Notes: generated by a model not told the origin, from the sequence alone. 39,429 nt of DNA from Ancylobacter dichloromethanicus (GCF_018390645.1 NZ_JAHBGC010000034.1:1-39429), one strand, 5' to 3'. Shown: positions 8,901-17,975, counted from the stretch's first letter. Numbers and translations: made by a program.

Positions 8901-11900
8901 CGGCGGCTCCGGCACATCCGTGACCTTGACCTACGGCCTCGGCGGAAACGGCGGCGGCGGCGACGATGGCGGCAGCACCACGGTGACGGTGAACGCGGGC
9001 AGCGCCATCACCACCTATGGCTCCAGCGCGAGCGCGATCCTTGCCCAGTCCATCGGCGGGGGTGGCGGCATGGCCGGGGGCGGCTCCGCCTCCGCCTCGG
9101 GGGATAGCTACGAGGCGAACATCGCCGTCGGCGGACTTGGCGGCACCGGCAGCGACGGCGGCACCGTGAGCGTCAACAATGCCGGCACCCTCTCCACCGG
9201 CTCGGTCTACACCAACAGTTCGGACCTCTCCGTGGTGATGGGCGGCGACAGCTTCGGCATCTTCGCCCAGTCCATCGGCGGCGGCGGCGGTTCTGGCGGC
9301 ACCTCGGACGCGGCCGCCAACATCGACCTGCTGAGCCAGGTGGAAGATGCCATCAACAACCCTTCCGCGAGCTATTCGGCCGATATCTCGCTCGGCGGCT
9401 CGGGCGGGGCTGCCGGCGACGGCGGTGCGGTCGATCTCACCAATTCCGGCAGCATCACCACCATCGGCCAGCGCGCCTTCGGCATGTTCGGCCAGTCCAT
9501 CGGCGGCGGCGGCGGCTATGGCGGCGCGGCAACCTCCACTTCCAATTCGGTGATCGGCGGGCCCAGCGCGCCCGGGGCCGGCACCTATTCGGCGGACCTC
9601 GCCGTCGGCGGCAACGGCTCGGGTGGCGGCGACGGGGGCGCCGTCTCCTTCACCAATTCCGGCGCCATCACGACCTCGGGCTATGGCGCCCATGCCATGT
9701 TCGCCCAATCCATCGGCGGCGGTGGCGGCTTCGGGGCGGAGGGGACGGTGGACAACATCACCACCGTGGGCCTCGGCGCCAGCTATGCCGGCAGCGGCAG
9801 TTACGGCGGCGATGGCGGGCAGGTGAGCGTGACCGACACCGGCACGCTGTGGACCGCCGGCGATGACGCCTTCGGCATCTTCGCCCAATCGGTCGGCGCC
9901 GGCGGCGGCTCGGCGGGGGTGGGCTGCACCAACTCGGTCCAGGTGGGGCCCATCGGCAATAGCCAGTCTTTGTGCCTCGGCAACAGCCAGGTGGGGGTGA
10001 CCACCTCCACCTCGATCTTCAACGACGCGTCCGACTTCACCCTCAACGTGGGAGGGCAGGACGGCCTGTCCGGCAATGGCGGCGACGTCACCATCGCGAA
10101 GACCTCGGGGTCCATCATCACCACCGGCGCGCGGGCCTTTGGCATCGCGGCCCAGTCCATCGGAGGCGGCGGCGGCCTCGTCTCCGCCGCCTCCGCCAAT
10201 GTGGGTTCGGTGACGTTCGATGATGGCGACCAGGGCGGGGTTGGCGGCGCCTCGGGGTCGGGTGGCGTGGTGAGCGTGACGCTCGGCGACGGGGTCGCCG
10301 TCACCACCTACGGCGCCGGCGCCTTCGGCGTGTTCGCCCAGTCCGTCGGTGGCGGCGGCGGATTCGCGGGCGATGCCTCGCTCGCCCTCGCCACCACAAA
10401 CGTCAACGACCTCTCTTATTCCGGCCAATTCAACACTGCCGGCGCCATCACGGTGACGACGTCGGCGGACATCGCCACCAGCGGCGCAAATGCCCATGGC
10501 CTGTTCCTGCAATCCATCGCCGACGCCTCGGGCGGCGCCATCGGCATGGGTGACACGCTGACGGCGGGCGGCAATCTCTCCGGCACCCTGTCCACCAGCA
10601 ACGGCACCGGCGGCGCCGTCACCGTCAACCAGGACGGCGGCAGCATCGTCACCTCCGGCACGGGCTCGGTGGCCATCTTCGCCCAGTCCAGCGGCAACGA
10701 TACCCACCAGAACCCCATCACCATCGCTATTTCCGGCCTCGTCCAGGGCGGCACCGGCGCTTCGGCGGCGGGCGTCTGGCTGTTCGGCGGCATCTCCGGC
10801 GGCGGCGAGAGCGAGGTGTCAGGCGTCACCGCCAACACGATCACCATCAATGAAGGCGGCTCGCTCTCCACGGCGGACGGCATCAACGGCCGTGCCATCC
10901 TCGCCCAGCAGTCCATCACCAACGTCTTCAATTCGGGTACCCTGACCGGCAGCGTCGATCTCGGCCAGGAATCCTACGACAGCAGCGCGGTGGTGGGCAC
11001 CATCACCAATTACGGCCTGTTCAACGCCGGCAGCGCCATCACCGCCGCGAGCCTGAGCAACAACGGCACGTTGGCTCCGGGCGGCGTTGGCACGATCATG
11101 GCCACGACGCTGAGCGGAGGCTTCACCCAGTCGTCCAGCGGCATCCTGACGGTGGACATCAATGCCACGGCGAGCCCAGAGGTGGATCTCCTCCTGGTGG
11201 GCGGCACCGCCAGCATCGACGGCACCATCGATCCCACCGCCTCCGCCCTCCTGCCGGGCAGCTACGAGATCGTGCAGGCGGCCAGCCTGAGCACGACCGC
11301 GACGACCTCCTCCTCCTATCTGTTCACCTGGGACGCGACGGCCACCACTACGAGCCTGTCCATATCGCCCGAGGCGAACTTCACCCCCTCCGACGCGGGC
11401 CTTTCCACCAATGAGCAGGCGCTCGCCAATTACCTGCAGGCTTCGTGGAACGCGGGCGGATCGAGCGGGCTGGCGCCGCTCTACGGCACGCTCTCGCAGG
11501 TGGAGAGCGCCAGCGCCTACGCAAGCGATCTCGACCAGATCATCGCCAACGTGTCGGCGGCCGTCACCAACCAGGCTCTCGCCAGCACCGCGGCGCTGGA
11601 TTCCACCTTCTCCTGCCCCGTCTTCGAAGGCACCGGCACGCTGCTCGGGGAGTCGAGCTGCGCCTGGTCGAGCGTGACCGGCAGCATGGCGAGCCTGGGC
11701 GGCGGGCGCGAGAGCCCCGCGCAGGACCTCAACACCCTCACCCTCCGCCTCGGTGGTCAGAAAGAGATCGCGCCGGACTGGTATCTCGGCGCCACCGCCG
11801 GCTACAGCTGGAGCTGGACCGCGACCCCCGGTACGAATGGTGCCAGCGGCGACGGGCAGCGCGGCGATGCAGGCCTCGCACTGAAGCGCACCTTGGGGCC

Positions 11901-12489
11901 CTGGTACTTCGGCGCCGGCTTCAACTTGGCCTATGGCCGCACCACCAACGAGCGCTCCATCGACCTGATCGGCCCGGCATTGCCGGCCTCCAGCGCCTCG
12001 AACGTGTTCACCGCATCGGGGCGGGTGCGGGCGGCCTATGAGTTCGCCTTTGCGAACTGGTATCTGCGGCCCCATGTGGACCTCGACGTGATCTACGTGG
12101 ACGCCCCGGGCTACAGCGAGGCCAGCCTCTCGCCCCTCGCCTTCGACGTGTCGGGCCAGTCGGACACCCTGTTCGGCCTGTCGGCGATGGTGGAGGCCGG
12201 CGGGCGCATGAACTTCGATTCAGGCTGGATCCTGAGGCCCTATGCGGCGGTGGGGGTTTCCCTGCTTTCGCAGGACACCTGGACCACGCAGGTGAAGCTG
12301 CAGGGCGCCCCCGCGGGCCTCGGCACATTCGACATTGAAAGCGACATTCCCGACGTGCTGTTCCGGCTCGACGCCGGCTTGCAGCTCTATCAGCAGACCG
12401 GGGCGGAACTGAAGGCCGTCTACGGGCTCTCGGCGGGAAACGACTATCTTTCCAACACAGGATCCCTGCGCTTGAGCTATCGGTTCTAG
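5935..12489 (+). CDS. Giant autotransporter adhesin-like protein with Gly-rich AQSIGGGGG repeats
   Basis: The product is 2184 residues. An N-terminal signal peptide (MGIIIARVVLASATAAFGAATALAG) leads into a very long Gly/Ser/Thr/Ala-rich passenger and a C-terminal type Va autotransporter beta-barrel (about residues 1900-2184, alternating strands such as WYLGATAGYSWSW, ending SLRLSYRF with the terminal Phe needed for outer-membrane insertion). The passenger carries about 26 degenerate repeats of roughly 50-75 residues built on xGILAQSIGGGGGxGG, each followed by VTVTNxGxIxTxG beta-helix-like stretches. The ATG at 5935 follows GGGGGG (5924-5929); a longer frame to 5899 lacks signal features. It probably forms a secreted beta-solenoid surface fibre; adhesion or biofilm is the usual role of such proteins but is inferred. 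A decayed IS3 starts just after its stop. Confidence 0.85.
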   Translation: MGIIIARVVLASATAAFGAATALAGNDPVIDVIGQSSCSYGSSSVTYTCTVSSADETTVVNVNNGQVSGDNITTSTDVTISGTGDVEASTNYNTGFFYAGWGQQKNTTYGGNNGFTDGGNITISVSGSQTVSQFYAMNLEYSFEGTTGDGNQNVYWGSGVGALVGLSIGGGGVTENSDTDTSDYDGGSGGRVEITNTGSFTAMFGSQYVTNSNIPNIPISGNAIAALSFGGNGTNNKTSDTDFAGSGGAGGAVTVTNEGTVVASSELSVPTIGILAVSQGGVGSNQKSYASAPGGNGGSVSVVNDGSISIDAPEAIGIVAASLGGNSNFDTDNNGEDASGAGNGGSASVTLNSGSSITFASSGGTGIGAIAVSAGGNANNSEVGQGGSATVTVNSGATIDTSGAGGDVSIGAMAVSAGSTGSLFLQTPSSGYNADYPGSAGDATVSNYGTVNTKGTLAVGVAALSIGGAAIVSASDDGPATLGNTGAQQGALGGSTATVNNTGAISTLGSAAYGILAASIGGGGGIMDLQSSDQTATLGSATDGGGTGNGGSVVVTHSGSIVTGDGSGTGAGAVGIVAQSIGGGGGSSSAGSLNIGAQDKSGSGGGKGGSVSVTLSDAASIVTQDDNALGILAQSVGGGGGNGASNAGLFSSTGGAGGNGGAGGAVTVDLENTSGYILTSGLFAGGVYAQSVGGGGGNGGASTSFGTVISDAMGGTGGSGGAGGTVTVTNDTTIISQGNQSLGILAQSVGGGGGSGGAANSYSEELLTVSLAVGGAGGDGGAGGAVTVTHEGAIYTGCSDSSGCVYEIAGAPTPEAADSIGILAQSIGGGGGAGGSATAYGLSFSTEDIPVNFTFTYAVGGSGGSGGDGGAVTVNQAGGITTGADGAYGVLAQSIGGGGGIGGDGSASSYALELGVATFKVALSYGGTGGDGGSGGDANVTVGPTGDCSTCNGTTATYGHYAHGILAQSIGGGGGAGGAGDASASSPNTGGSGTSVTLTYGLGGNGGGGDDGGSTTVTVNAGSAITTYGSSASAILAQSIGGGGGMAGGGSASASGDSYEANIAVGGLGGTGSDGGTVSVNNAGTLSTGSVYTNSSDLSVVMGGDSFGIFAQSIGGGGGSGGTSDAAANIDLLSQVEDAINNPSASYSADISLGGSGGAAGDGGAVDLTNSGSITTIGQRAFGMFGQSIGGGGGYGGAATSTSNSVIGGPSAPGAGTYSADLAVGGNGSGGGDGGAVSFTNSGAITTSGYGAHAMFAQSIGGGGGFGAEGTVDNITTVGLGASYAGSGSYGGDGGQVSVTDTGTLWTAGDDAFGIFAQSVGAGGGSAGVGCTNSVQVGPIGNSQSLCLGNSQVGVTTSTSIFNDASDFTLNVGGQDGLSGNGGDVTIAKTSGSIITTGARAFGIAAQSIGGGGGLVSAASANVGSVTFDDGDQGGVGGASGSGGVVSVTLGDGVAVTTYGAGAFGVFAQSVGGGGGFAGDASLALATTNVNDLSYSGQFNTAGAITVTTSADIATSGANAHGLFLQSIADASGGAIGMGDTLTAGGNLSGTLSTSNGTGGAVTVNQDGGSIVTSGTGSVAIFAQSSGNDTHQNPITIAISGLVQGGTGASAAGVWLFGGISGGGESEVSGVTANTITINEGGSLSTADGINGRAILAQQSITNVFNSGTLTGSVDLGQESYDSSAVVGTITNYGLFNAGSAITAASLSNNGTLAPGGVGTIMATTLSGGFTQSSSGILTVDINATASPEVDLLLVGGTASIDGTIDPTASALLPGSYEIVQAASLSTTATTSSSYLFTWDATATTTSLSISPEANFTPSDAGLSTNEQALANYLQASWNAGGSSGLAPLYGTLSQVESASAYASDLDQIIANVSAAVTNQALASTAALDSTFSCPVFEGTGTLLGESSCAWSSVTGSMASLGGGRESPAQDLNTLTLRLGGQKEIAPDWYLGATAGYSWSWTATPGTNGASGDGQRGDAGLALKRTLGPWYFGAGFNLAYGRTTNERSIDLIGPALPASSASNVFTASGRVRAAYEFAFANWYLRPHVDLDVIYVDAPGYSEASLSPLAFDVSGQSDTLFGLSAMVEAGGRMNFDSGWILRPYAAVGVSLLSQDTWTTQVKLQGAPAGLGTFDIESDIPDVLFRLDAGLQLYQQTGAELKAVYGLSAGNDYLSNTGSLRLSYRF
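6421..10930 (+). repeat. Protein-coding repeat array of the autotransporter passenger
   Basis: About 26 units share a core of nearly identical DNA (CAGTCCATCGGCGGCGGC and variants) at roughly 130-260 base spacing. Early units (6421-7340) are divergent (LSIGGGG, LSFGGNG, VSQGGVG, VSAGGNA). Units from about 7480 to 10370 keep AQSIGGGGG or AQSVGGGGG almost intact. Final units (10500-10920) degenerate again (LQSIADASG, AQSSGND, AQQSITN). Such arrays are prone to unit gain and loss by recombination. Confidence 0.85.
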
Positions 12490-12497
12490 ACCGACCT

Positions 12498-12848
12498 TTG
12501 AGGTGGTCCCGGTTTTCTGGACAGGATGCTAAGCTAATCCCGGCCCGAAGGAATGGTACGGGAACGAAGACGACGAGAAAGAGCTACAGCGCCGATTTCA
12601 AGGCAACGGTGGCACTGGAGGCGATCCGGGGCGATCTGACGCTGGCGGAGCTGGCCGCCAAGCACGGCGTGCACCACACGATGATTGCGTCCTGGAAGCG
12701 TCAGGCGATCGACGGGATGGCGGGCACGTTCTCTGGGGCCGGTGATGCTGGCAAGGCTGCCAGCGAGAGTGAGGTGGAGAAGCTGCACGCCAAGATCGGG
12801 CAACTGGTAGTGGAGCGGGATTTTTTAGCGAGAGCCTTCGGTCGATGA
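12498..12848 (+). CDS. IS3-family transposase OrfA (element remnant)
   Basis: This frame encodes an IS3-type OrfA with a helix-turn-helix (RKSYSADFKATVALEAIRGDLTLAELAAKHGVHHTMIASWKRQ) and a leucine-zipper-like tail (VEKLHAKIGQLVVERDFLARAFGR). The conserved part begins near 12567; no in-frame ATG with a ribosome-binding site precedes it, so the first residues given by the open frame are not real coding. The sequence TGAGGTGGTCCCGGTTTTCT near 12499 looks like the left terminal inverted repeat and begins 9 bases after the autotransporter stop. OrfA's stop overlaps the OrfB start (ATGA at 12845), the usual IS3 arrangement for programmed frameshifting. The element is incomplete because OrfB is broken. 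Confidence 0.7.
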   Translation: MRWSRFSGQDAKLIPARRNGTGTKTTRKSYSADFKATVALEAIRGDLTLAELAAKHGVHHTMIASWKRQAIDGMAGTFSGAGDAGKAASESEVEKLHAKIGQLVVERDFLARAFGR

Positions 12849-13156
12849 GCGTGGACCGGAGGCGGGCGATGGTCGAACCTGCTCACCATCGCCTGTCGAT
12901 GCGGCATCTGCGCCGTGCAGGCCTTGCGGCTTGTCGCCGTCGGGCACGACGCTTGATGGCAAAGATGGGCCCGACGCCGATCTACCAGCGGCCGCGCACG
13001 AGCGATCCGCACCCACAGCACCGGGTCTATCCGTACCTGCTGCGCAAACTGGCGATCGAACGGCCGAACCACGTCTGGTGTGCCGACGTGACATACATCC
13101 CCATGCGCCGTGGCTTCCTCTACCGATACCGACATTCACTGAAAGTGGTCGTGTAG
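12845..13156 (+). pseudogene. IS3-family transposase OrfB, internally deleted and 3'-truncated
   Basis: The reading begins MSVDRRRAMVEPAHHRLS, then jumps to MRHLRRAG..RRRARRLMAKMGPTPIYQRPRT and RPNHVWCADVTYIPMRRGFLY. Between HRLS and MRHLRRAG roughly 50 residues normally present in this subgroup are missing. After RGFLY the frame leaves the family and stops at 13156. Only the first Asp of the DDE triad (in WCADVTY) remains, so no active transposase can be made. No right inverted repeat was found. Confidence 0.75.
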
Positions 13157-13336
13157 CGGCATAGAAACTCGTCATGAAGCTGTGTCTCCTTCTACCCTCT
13201 GCACCTTCGCTGATCCTCGATCTATGGCGATGAACCGGTCCAGCATGAGCACGTGCCCCAAGCCGGTAATGGTGCGCAAAGGTGGCGATGCCGATCCAAA
13301 GCATCCGTTGTCGCTATAAATGCGCTCGTTACATCT
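13157..13336. other. Intergenic scar after IS3 remnant
   Basis: 180 bases with no recognisable gene, between the truncated OrfB and the stop of the MFS gene. It probably contains further decayed mobile-element sequence. Frames crossing it on the minus strand read into the antisense of OrfB and are not credible genes. Confidence 0.4.
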
Positions 13337-14611
13337 CTAAGCCATTGCCATCTTGTCGCGACGCAAGCGGACCATCAGCATCAGCAGGCCCGCCACCAGG
13401 AACGACGCGGCGAGCGCTATGGCTGTGGTGACGAACTGGCCTCCGCTCATATCCAGCAGAATGCCGCCGAGACGGGGCCCCAGAAAGCCGCCGAGATTGC
13501 CCACGGCATTGATAAGGCCGGCGGCGGCGCCCGCCGCCGCCACAGGCACTGCCCGCGACGCTGCCGCCCAGAAGGGTCCTTCATAGGACAGCGCACCGCC
13601 CACCGCGATACAGATGAAGAAGACCGAAAGAATGACGAAGGACTGGCCGATCATTACCGAGGCAACGAGGCTGACGGCAGCCAATACAAGCGAAAGCAGG
13701 ACATGGCGCTGATAGCGCCGATTGCGGTCGACCCACCAACCGTTCGCCCACATGAACACGATCGCTGTGCAGTACGGCAGCGCCGCGATCAGCCCCACCG
13801 CGCCGAAATCCGCTTCCGTGAGCGCCTTCAGCAAGGACGGCAGCCACATGTTCAGGCCGTAGAATCCGACCTGGATGAAGAACGATACCGCCACGAGCAG
13901 CCACACGGCAGGCTCGGCGAAGATGCGGCGGAACGACGAGGCTTCCGGCTCGCCCACGGCGTCGGCCGCCAGTGATGTCTCGATGAAGTCGCGTTCGGCG
14001 GCCGAGCACCATGCCGCGTCGCGGGGTCTGTCGGCAACCATCAGCGACCAGACCGGCGTGGCGATAAGGAAGGGCAGCGCGCCCTCGATCAGCAGCATTG
14101 TCCGCCAATTGGTCAGATCGACGATAAAGCCGGACAGCGGCTGGGTGATGATCGAGGCGATCGCCAGGTTCGTCATCCAGAAGCTGTACGCCCGGGCCCG
14201 TTCGGACATTGGGAACCAGTTGTTGATCAGAACCAGTGTGGCCGGCCAAACGCCGCCCTCCGCTACGCCCAGAACGAAGCGGGCGACAACCAGTTCGTCG
14301 AAACTGCGGGCAAGGCCGCACCAGATCGCCGCGCACCCCCACAGCAAAATCATGATGCCAACGGCCTTTTTGGGGCTCCAGTGGGTGGCGAGCAAGCCAC
14401 CGGGAATCTGAAACAGCGTGTAGCCGATGAAGAAGATGCCGGCCGCGAATCCCTGATCCGCCTTGCTGACGGCGAATTCCTCACCGATACCAGCGAAGGC
14501 GTAGCTGATATTGGTGCGGTCCATAAACGAGATTATGTAGACCACCATCGCCGCGGGGATGAGCCGCTTCCACCGCATCCCACCGACTGTCGCTCCGGTC
14601 GCCGCGTCCAT
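13337..14611 (-). CDS. MFS transporter, anion:cation symporter (ACS)-like
   Basis: The 424-residue protein has the 12-helix profile of a major facilitator. It opens with RWKRLIPAAMVVYIISFMDRTNISYAF, the typical first helix of the anion:cation symporter family (phthalate, tartrate, hexuronate and similar organic acids). A large central loop (about 190-215) separates two six-helix halves. LGVAEGGVWPATLVLINNWFP in the fourth/fifth helix region is also typical of ACS members. The ATG at 14611 is preferred because GGGGGG lies just upstream; an in-frame ATG at 14623 is the alternative. It lies downstream of the STAND regulator on the same strand (115-base gap), so the two may be co-transcribed. The substrate, probably a carboxylate linked to the neighbouring catabolic genes, is unknown. 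Confidence 0.85.
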   Translation of the reverse strand: MDAATGATVGGMRWKRLIPAAMVVYIISFMDRTNISYAFAGIGEEFAVSKADQGFAAGIFFIGYTLFQIPGGLLATHWSPKKAVGIMILLWGCAAIWCGLARSFDELVVARFVLGVAEGGVWPATLVLINNWFPMSERARAYSFWMTNLAIASIITQPLSGFIVDLTNWRTMLLIEGALPFLIATPVWSLMVADRPRDAAWCSAAERDFIETSLAADAVGEPEASSFRRIFAEPAVWLLVAVSFFIQVGFYGLNMWLPSLLKALTEADFGAVGLIAALPYCTAIVFMWANGWWVDRNRRYQRHVLLSLVLAAVSLVASVMIGQSFVILSVFFICIAVGGALSYEGPFWAAASRAVPVAAAGAAAGLINAVGNLGGFLGPRLGGILLDMSGGQFVTTAIALAASFLVAGLLMLMVRLRRDKMAMA

Positions 14612-14726
14612 GCCGCCCCCCATTTTATTCGACCATCAACAGGCGTTCTGTTCGTATCCGCGAAGTCCCGACATGCGCATGAAGGCCAGCGCGGTGTTCA
14701 TTTCGATAATCACAGCGCGGCGTCGA

Positions 14727-17700
14727 TCATGCTTCACATGCGGCCTCGGATCCCAACAGCGAACCGGCCCGTACCAGAACCGGCGCTGCAAAGCCCTGCG
14801 TGAAGCGCTGGTAAATCGGCGCGAGCAATGTGCGCGCCTCCGACAGCCGGCCCTGCATTTGCCAGCCTTCCGCAAGGCTCACCGCCGCGCATAACTCCCA
14901 ATAAAGTGCTTGCTCCTGGCGCGAGAGATCGATCGCGCGAAGGAAAATTCGCTCCGCAGCCGGGTCGCCAGGGTCGCGCAGTGCGATGAGCCGGCCATAA
15001 ATGCACTGCAACTCGGGCACATACTCCATGTAGTCTGTCTGCTCCGCACAGCTCAGCGCCGCCTCGACTTCCGCGAGACCTTCGTTGGCATAGCCTGCAG
15101 CGGTGAGCGCCTCGCCGAAATAGCCGCGAAAGGGAGTCAGAAAGGACCGATAGCCGGCCGCCTCAAGTTGGGCGAGGCCGGACCGCAGCGCCGCTACGCC
15201 GGAGGCGGGATCGCCCCGCATGGAAAGAACACGGCCCTTCGCGCAAAGCGCCACGGCGCGGAAGGTCGAAAGCGCGTAGCGATCCGCCTGCTCCTGAATA
15301 GCCGCGACATGGCGTTCGGCCCTGTCAAGCGCACCGATTTCGGGAAACAGCAGGCACGCCGGGCGCGCCAGCGCCAGGCACAGAGCGACGGGTTGTCCGA
15401 TCAGCCGAGCCTCTTCCATAGACCGTTCAGCGGCCAGGACCGCCGCGTCGATCAGGCCGCGCGCGAGCAAACAGGACGACAGATGCCCATGGGCGGACGC
15501 AATCTCATTGATCCCGAGCGATGGTACCTTGCTTCGACGTGGAGCCACTGAATGATCTCGGATGGCTCGCTCAAGCAGGCTCGAGGCTTCGACATATTCC
15601 GCCAGATAGAGCAAGGACATGCCGACCATCAGGTCTGCCGTACGCGCGGGCGCCACGTCGATGTCGGTACGCGCAAGGTCGGCATAGCGTCGGCTCAACT
15701 GCAACGCCCTATGAAGCTCAAGTGAGCGCAGATTGATCTGCCACAGGCTGTGCACCGCGCGCTTCTGATACTCGATGTCCCCGGCGGCCTCCGCAAGAGA
15801 AAGCGCCCGCGCCAAGTTGGCATAGGTCGCCGGCGTCATGCCCTCGGTAAACATGAGGGACTGACCCAGAGCACACCGCAGAACCATCTCTTGTTCGGAG
15901 TTCCCGCTATCGTCCAGACTGGCCAGGGCTTTGGTGGTCCAGTTGCTGCACTCGTCCAGTAGCGGCACGGCCAGCCAGAAGTTTACGGAGGCGGTGGCCA
16001 GCTCAACACCGAGGGGGACGTCGCCAGAGGCGGAGAATGCCCAGGAAAGCGCCGCACGCAGATTATCGATCTCGCGGGCGTAGCGCGGCAGATCCTCGCC
16101 GCTGATATCCTGATCGGCCTTGGGATCGGGATTGAACGTGGCGAAGAAATCCCGGAAGTATTCCGCCTGCCGACGCACTGTGGCGTGCCAGTCGCCGCTG
16201 CCGGCGAGTTTGTCCATTGCGTAGGCGCGCACCGTCTCGAGGAGGCGCCAGCGCTCGTCCGGTGTGCTGCGATCGAACGTGACGATCGACTTTTCGACGA
16301 GGTTCGATAGGCAATCGGCGACCTCGCTCGGCGAATGAGCGCACATTACCGCGCAAGCCGCCTCGAAAGTGAAACCGCCGGGAAAGACCGCCAGTCGGTG
16401 GAGCAGCTGACGCTCGGCATCCGGCAGCAGCGCATAGCTCCAGTCGAAAACCGCGCGCAGCGTCCGATGGCGCGGCAACGCCGTGCGGCGTCCGGTGGTG
16501 AGGAGCGCGAAACGGTTTTCCAGTCCACTGGCAACGCGAGAAAGCCCCAACGATGCGGAACGCGCGGCGGCAAATTCGATTGCCAATGGCAGTCCATCAA
16601 GGCGACGGCAGATGCCGGCAATTGAGCGCAGGTTCTGCCCGGCGCGCAGGCCGGCCGTATGCGGCGCCTCGGCCAGACCCAGGAACATCTGAACGGCGCT
16701 GTTGCTCAGTATCTTGTCTGGCGAACAAGTCTCATGGTGAGGAACCTCGAGAGGCGGCACGCGATAGACATATTCGCCGTGGATCCGCAACGTCTCGCGG
16801 CTGGTGGCAACGATGACCGCGTTCGGCGCCAGCCGGACGATGGCCTCCGCCGATTGAGCCGCCGCGCCGACCAAGTGCTCGCAATTGTCCAATACCAGGA
16901 GGAGGCGGTCGTGGCCTATGGCCCGCGCCACCCCCTCCGCCGACATCGGGCGGCCGTTGGCCTTGAGACCGATGGCCTCTCCCACGGCGACCGGCACCAG
17001 GTTCGGATCGGCCAGCGAGGCCAGCTCCACGAGCCAGACACCGGCGTCAAATCGAGGGAGCAGGCGGCGCGCCAGCTCCAGGGCAAGCGCTGTCTTGCCG
17101 ATGCCGCCCGGCCCGGTGAGGGTAACAATACGATAGGCAGAGCAGGCCTCTTGCAGGAACGCGAAGGCAGCAGCGCGACCGACAAGGCCGTTCGCGGCGG
17201 CAGGCACGTTCGTTGAAGCCGAGCGGCGCAGCACCGAAGGTGGTGGTGGCGGCGCACTGATCGTCTGCACGGTCCACTCGCCGACCAGGCGGAAGCCGCG
17301 CCCCGAAATCGTCTTGAGCATGGCGCGGTGCGAACCAAGCGCCTTGCGGATCGCCGATATGTGGACGTCGATGGCGGTTTCGCCGACCGTCGCGCCGGAC
17401 CAGACGATTTCGAGCAACTCGCCCCTCGTGACAACTTCGTTGGCGGCCTGGACCAAGACAGCCAGTATGTCGAAGGCCCGGCCGCCGATTGGCACAGCGC
17501 CGCCCTGAACACGCACCTGGCGCAGCAACAGATCGATTTCGCACTCGTCCGACCGGTAGATTGGCTGGCGGTCCGTTGAGCTGGAATCAAGGGCCAGTTC
17601 CGGCGATCGCGCCGGTTCAGCGGTAATGACCGATGGCCGCACGGTCCAGTTGCCGAGCAGCCGATAGCCCTTGCCCGATATGGTTCTCAGCAACGCCCGG

Positions 17701-17975
17701 TTTGCGCCCAGCGCCTTCCGGATCGCGGATATCTGCACCTGAAGAGCTGTGTCGCCGACCATCACCTTGGGCCACACGCGCGAAATCAGATCCGATTTTG
17801 CGACCGTGGCTCCAGATGCTTCGACGAGAATCTGCGCGATTTCGAACGCGCGGCGGCTTATGGCGACCGCCGATCCGCTTACCCGCAACTCACGGCGTGA
17901 GACGTCTATTTCCAGCCGATCTGGCGGGTTTTCGGCCGACAGCAGGTTGGCGCCGATCTGTCGTTCGGCACCCAT
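14727..17975 (-). CDS. STAND ATPase transcriptional regulator with two tandem winged-helix domains
   Basis: A 1082-residue regulator. Two OmpR/PhoB-type winged-helix DNA-binding domains lie in tandem at about residues 21-112 and 145-236; both contain near-identical ISAIRKALG and TISGKGYRL/TISGRGFRL blocks, pointing to internal duplication. A linker rich in Pro (241-246) follows, then an NB-ARC/STAND-type ATPase with Walker A GPGGIGKT (288-295), Walker B LLLVLDN (358-364) and an ATSRE sensor-like motif (390-394). The C-terminal 450 residues are helical and TPR-like. Related single-winged-helix STAND regulators act as signal-dependent ATP switches; the duplication is the unusual part. The start at 17975 follows GGGGGAGGAA. 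The gene diverges from the hydrolase/dehydrogenase cluster, its likely target. No signal is known. Confidence 0.85.
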   Translation of the reverse strand: MGAERQIGANLLSAENPPDRLEIDVSRRELRVSGSAVAISRRAFEIAQILVEASGATVAKSDLISRVWPKVMVGDTALQVQISAIRKALGANRALLRTISGKGYRLLGNWTVRPSVITAEPARSPELALDSSSTDRQPIYRSDECEIDLLLRQVRVQGGAVPIGGRAFDILAVLVQAANEVVTRGELLEIVWSGATVGETAIDVHISAIRKALGSHRAMLKTISGRGFRLVGEWTVQTISAPPPPPSVLRRSASTNVPAAANGLVGRAAAFAFLQEACSAYRIVTLTGPGGIGKTALALELARRLLPRFDAGVWLVELASLADPNLVPVAVGEAIGLKANGRPMSAEGVARAIGHDRLLLVLDNCEHLVGAAAQSAEAIVRLAPNAVIVATSRETLRIHGEYVYRVPPLEVPHHETCSPDKILSNSAVQMFLGLAEAPHTAGLRAGQNLRSIAGICRRLDGLPLAIEFAAARSASLGLSRVASGLENRFALLTTGRRTALPRHRTLRAVFDWSYALLPDAERQLLHRLAVFPGGFTFEAACAVMCAHSPSEVADCLSNLVEKSIVTFDRSTPDERWRLLETVRAYAMDKLAGSGDWHATVRRQAEYFRDFFATFNPDPKADQDISGEDLPRYAREIDNLRAALSWAFSASGDVPLGVELATASVNFWLAVPLLDECSNWTTKALASLDDSGNSEQEMVLRCALGQSLMFTEGMTPATYANLARALSLAEAAGDIEYQKRAVHSLWQINLRSLELHRALQLSRRYADLARTDIDVAPARTADLMVGMSLLYLAEYVEASSLLERAIRDHSVAPRRSKVPSLGINEIASAHGHLSSCLLARGLIDAAVLAAERSMEEARLIGQPVALCLALARPACLLFPEIGALDRAERHVAAIQEQADRYALSTFRAVALCAKGRVLSMRGDPASGVAALRSGLAQLEAAGYRSFLTPFRGYFGEALTAAGYANEGLAEVEAALSCAEQTDYMEYVPELQCIYGRLIALRDPGDPAAERIFLRAIDLSRQEQALYWELCAAVSLAEGWQMQGRLSEARTLLAPIYQRFTQGFAAPVLVRAGSLLGSEAACEA

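Noticed and set aside
6949..10707. Long open frames (over 600 codons) antisense to the autotransporter
   Set aside because: They are low-complexity Ala/Gly/Asp shadows of the Gly-rich repeats with no start signals or recognisable domains.
6421..10930. Regularly spaced repeats, considered as a CRISPR array
   Set aside because: The repeats are in-frame coding units of variable spacing with related intervening sequence, inside one long gene; no cas genes are present.
12825..13304. A 159-codon frame on the minus strand
   Set aside because: It is antisense to the IS3 OrfB remnant for most of its length and shows no known domain.
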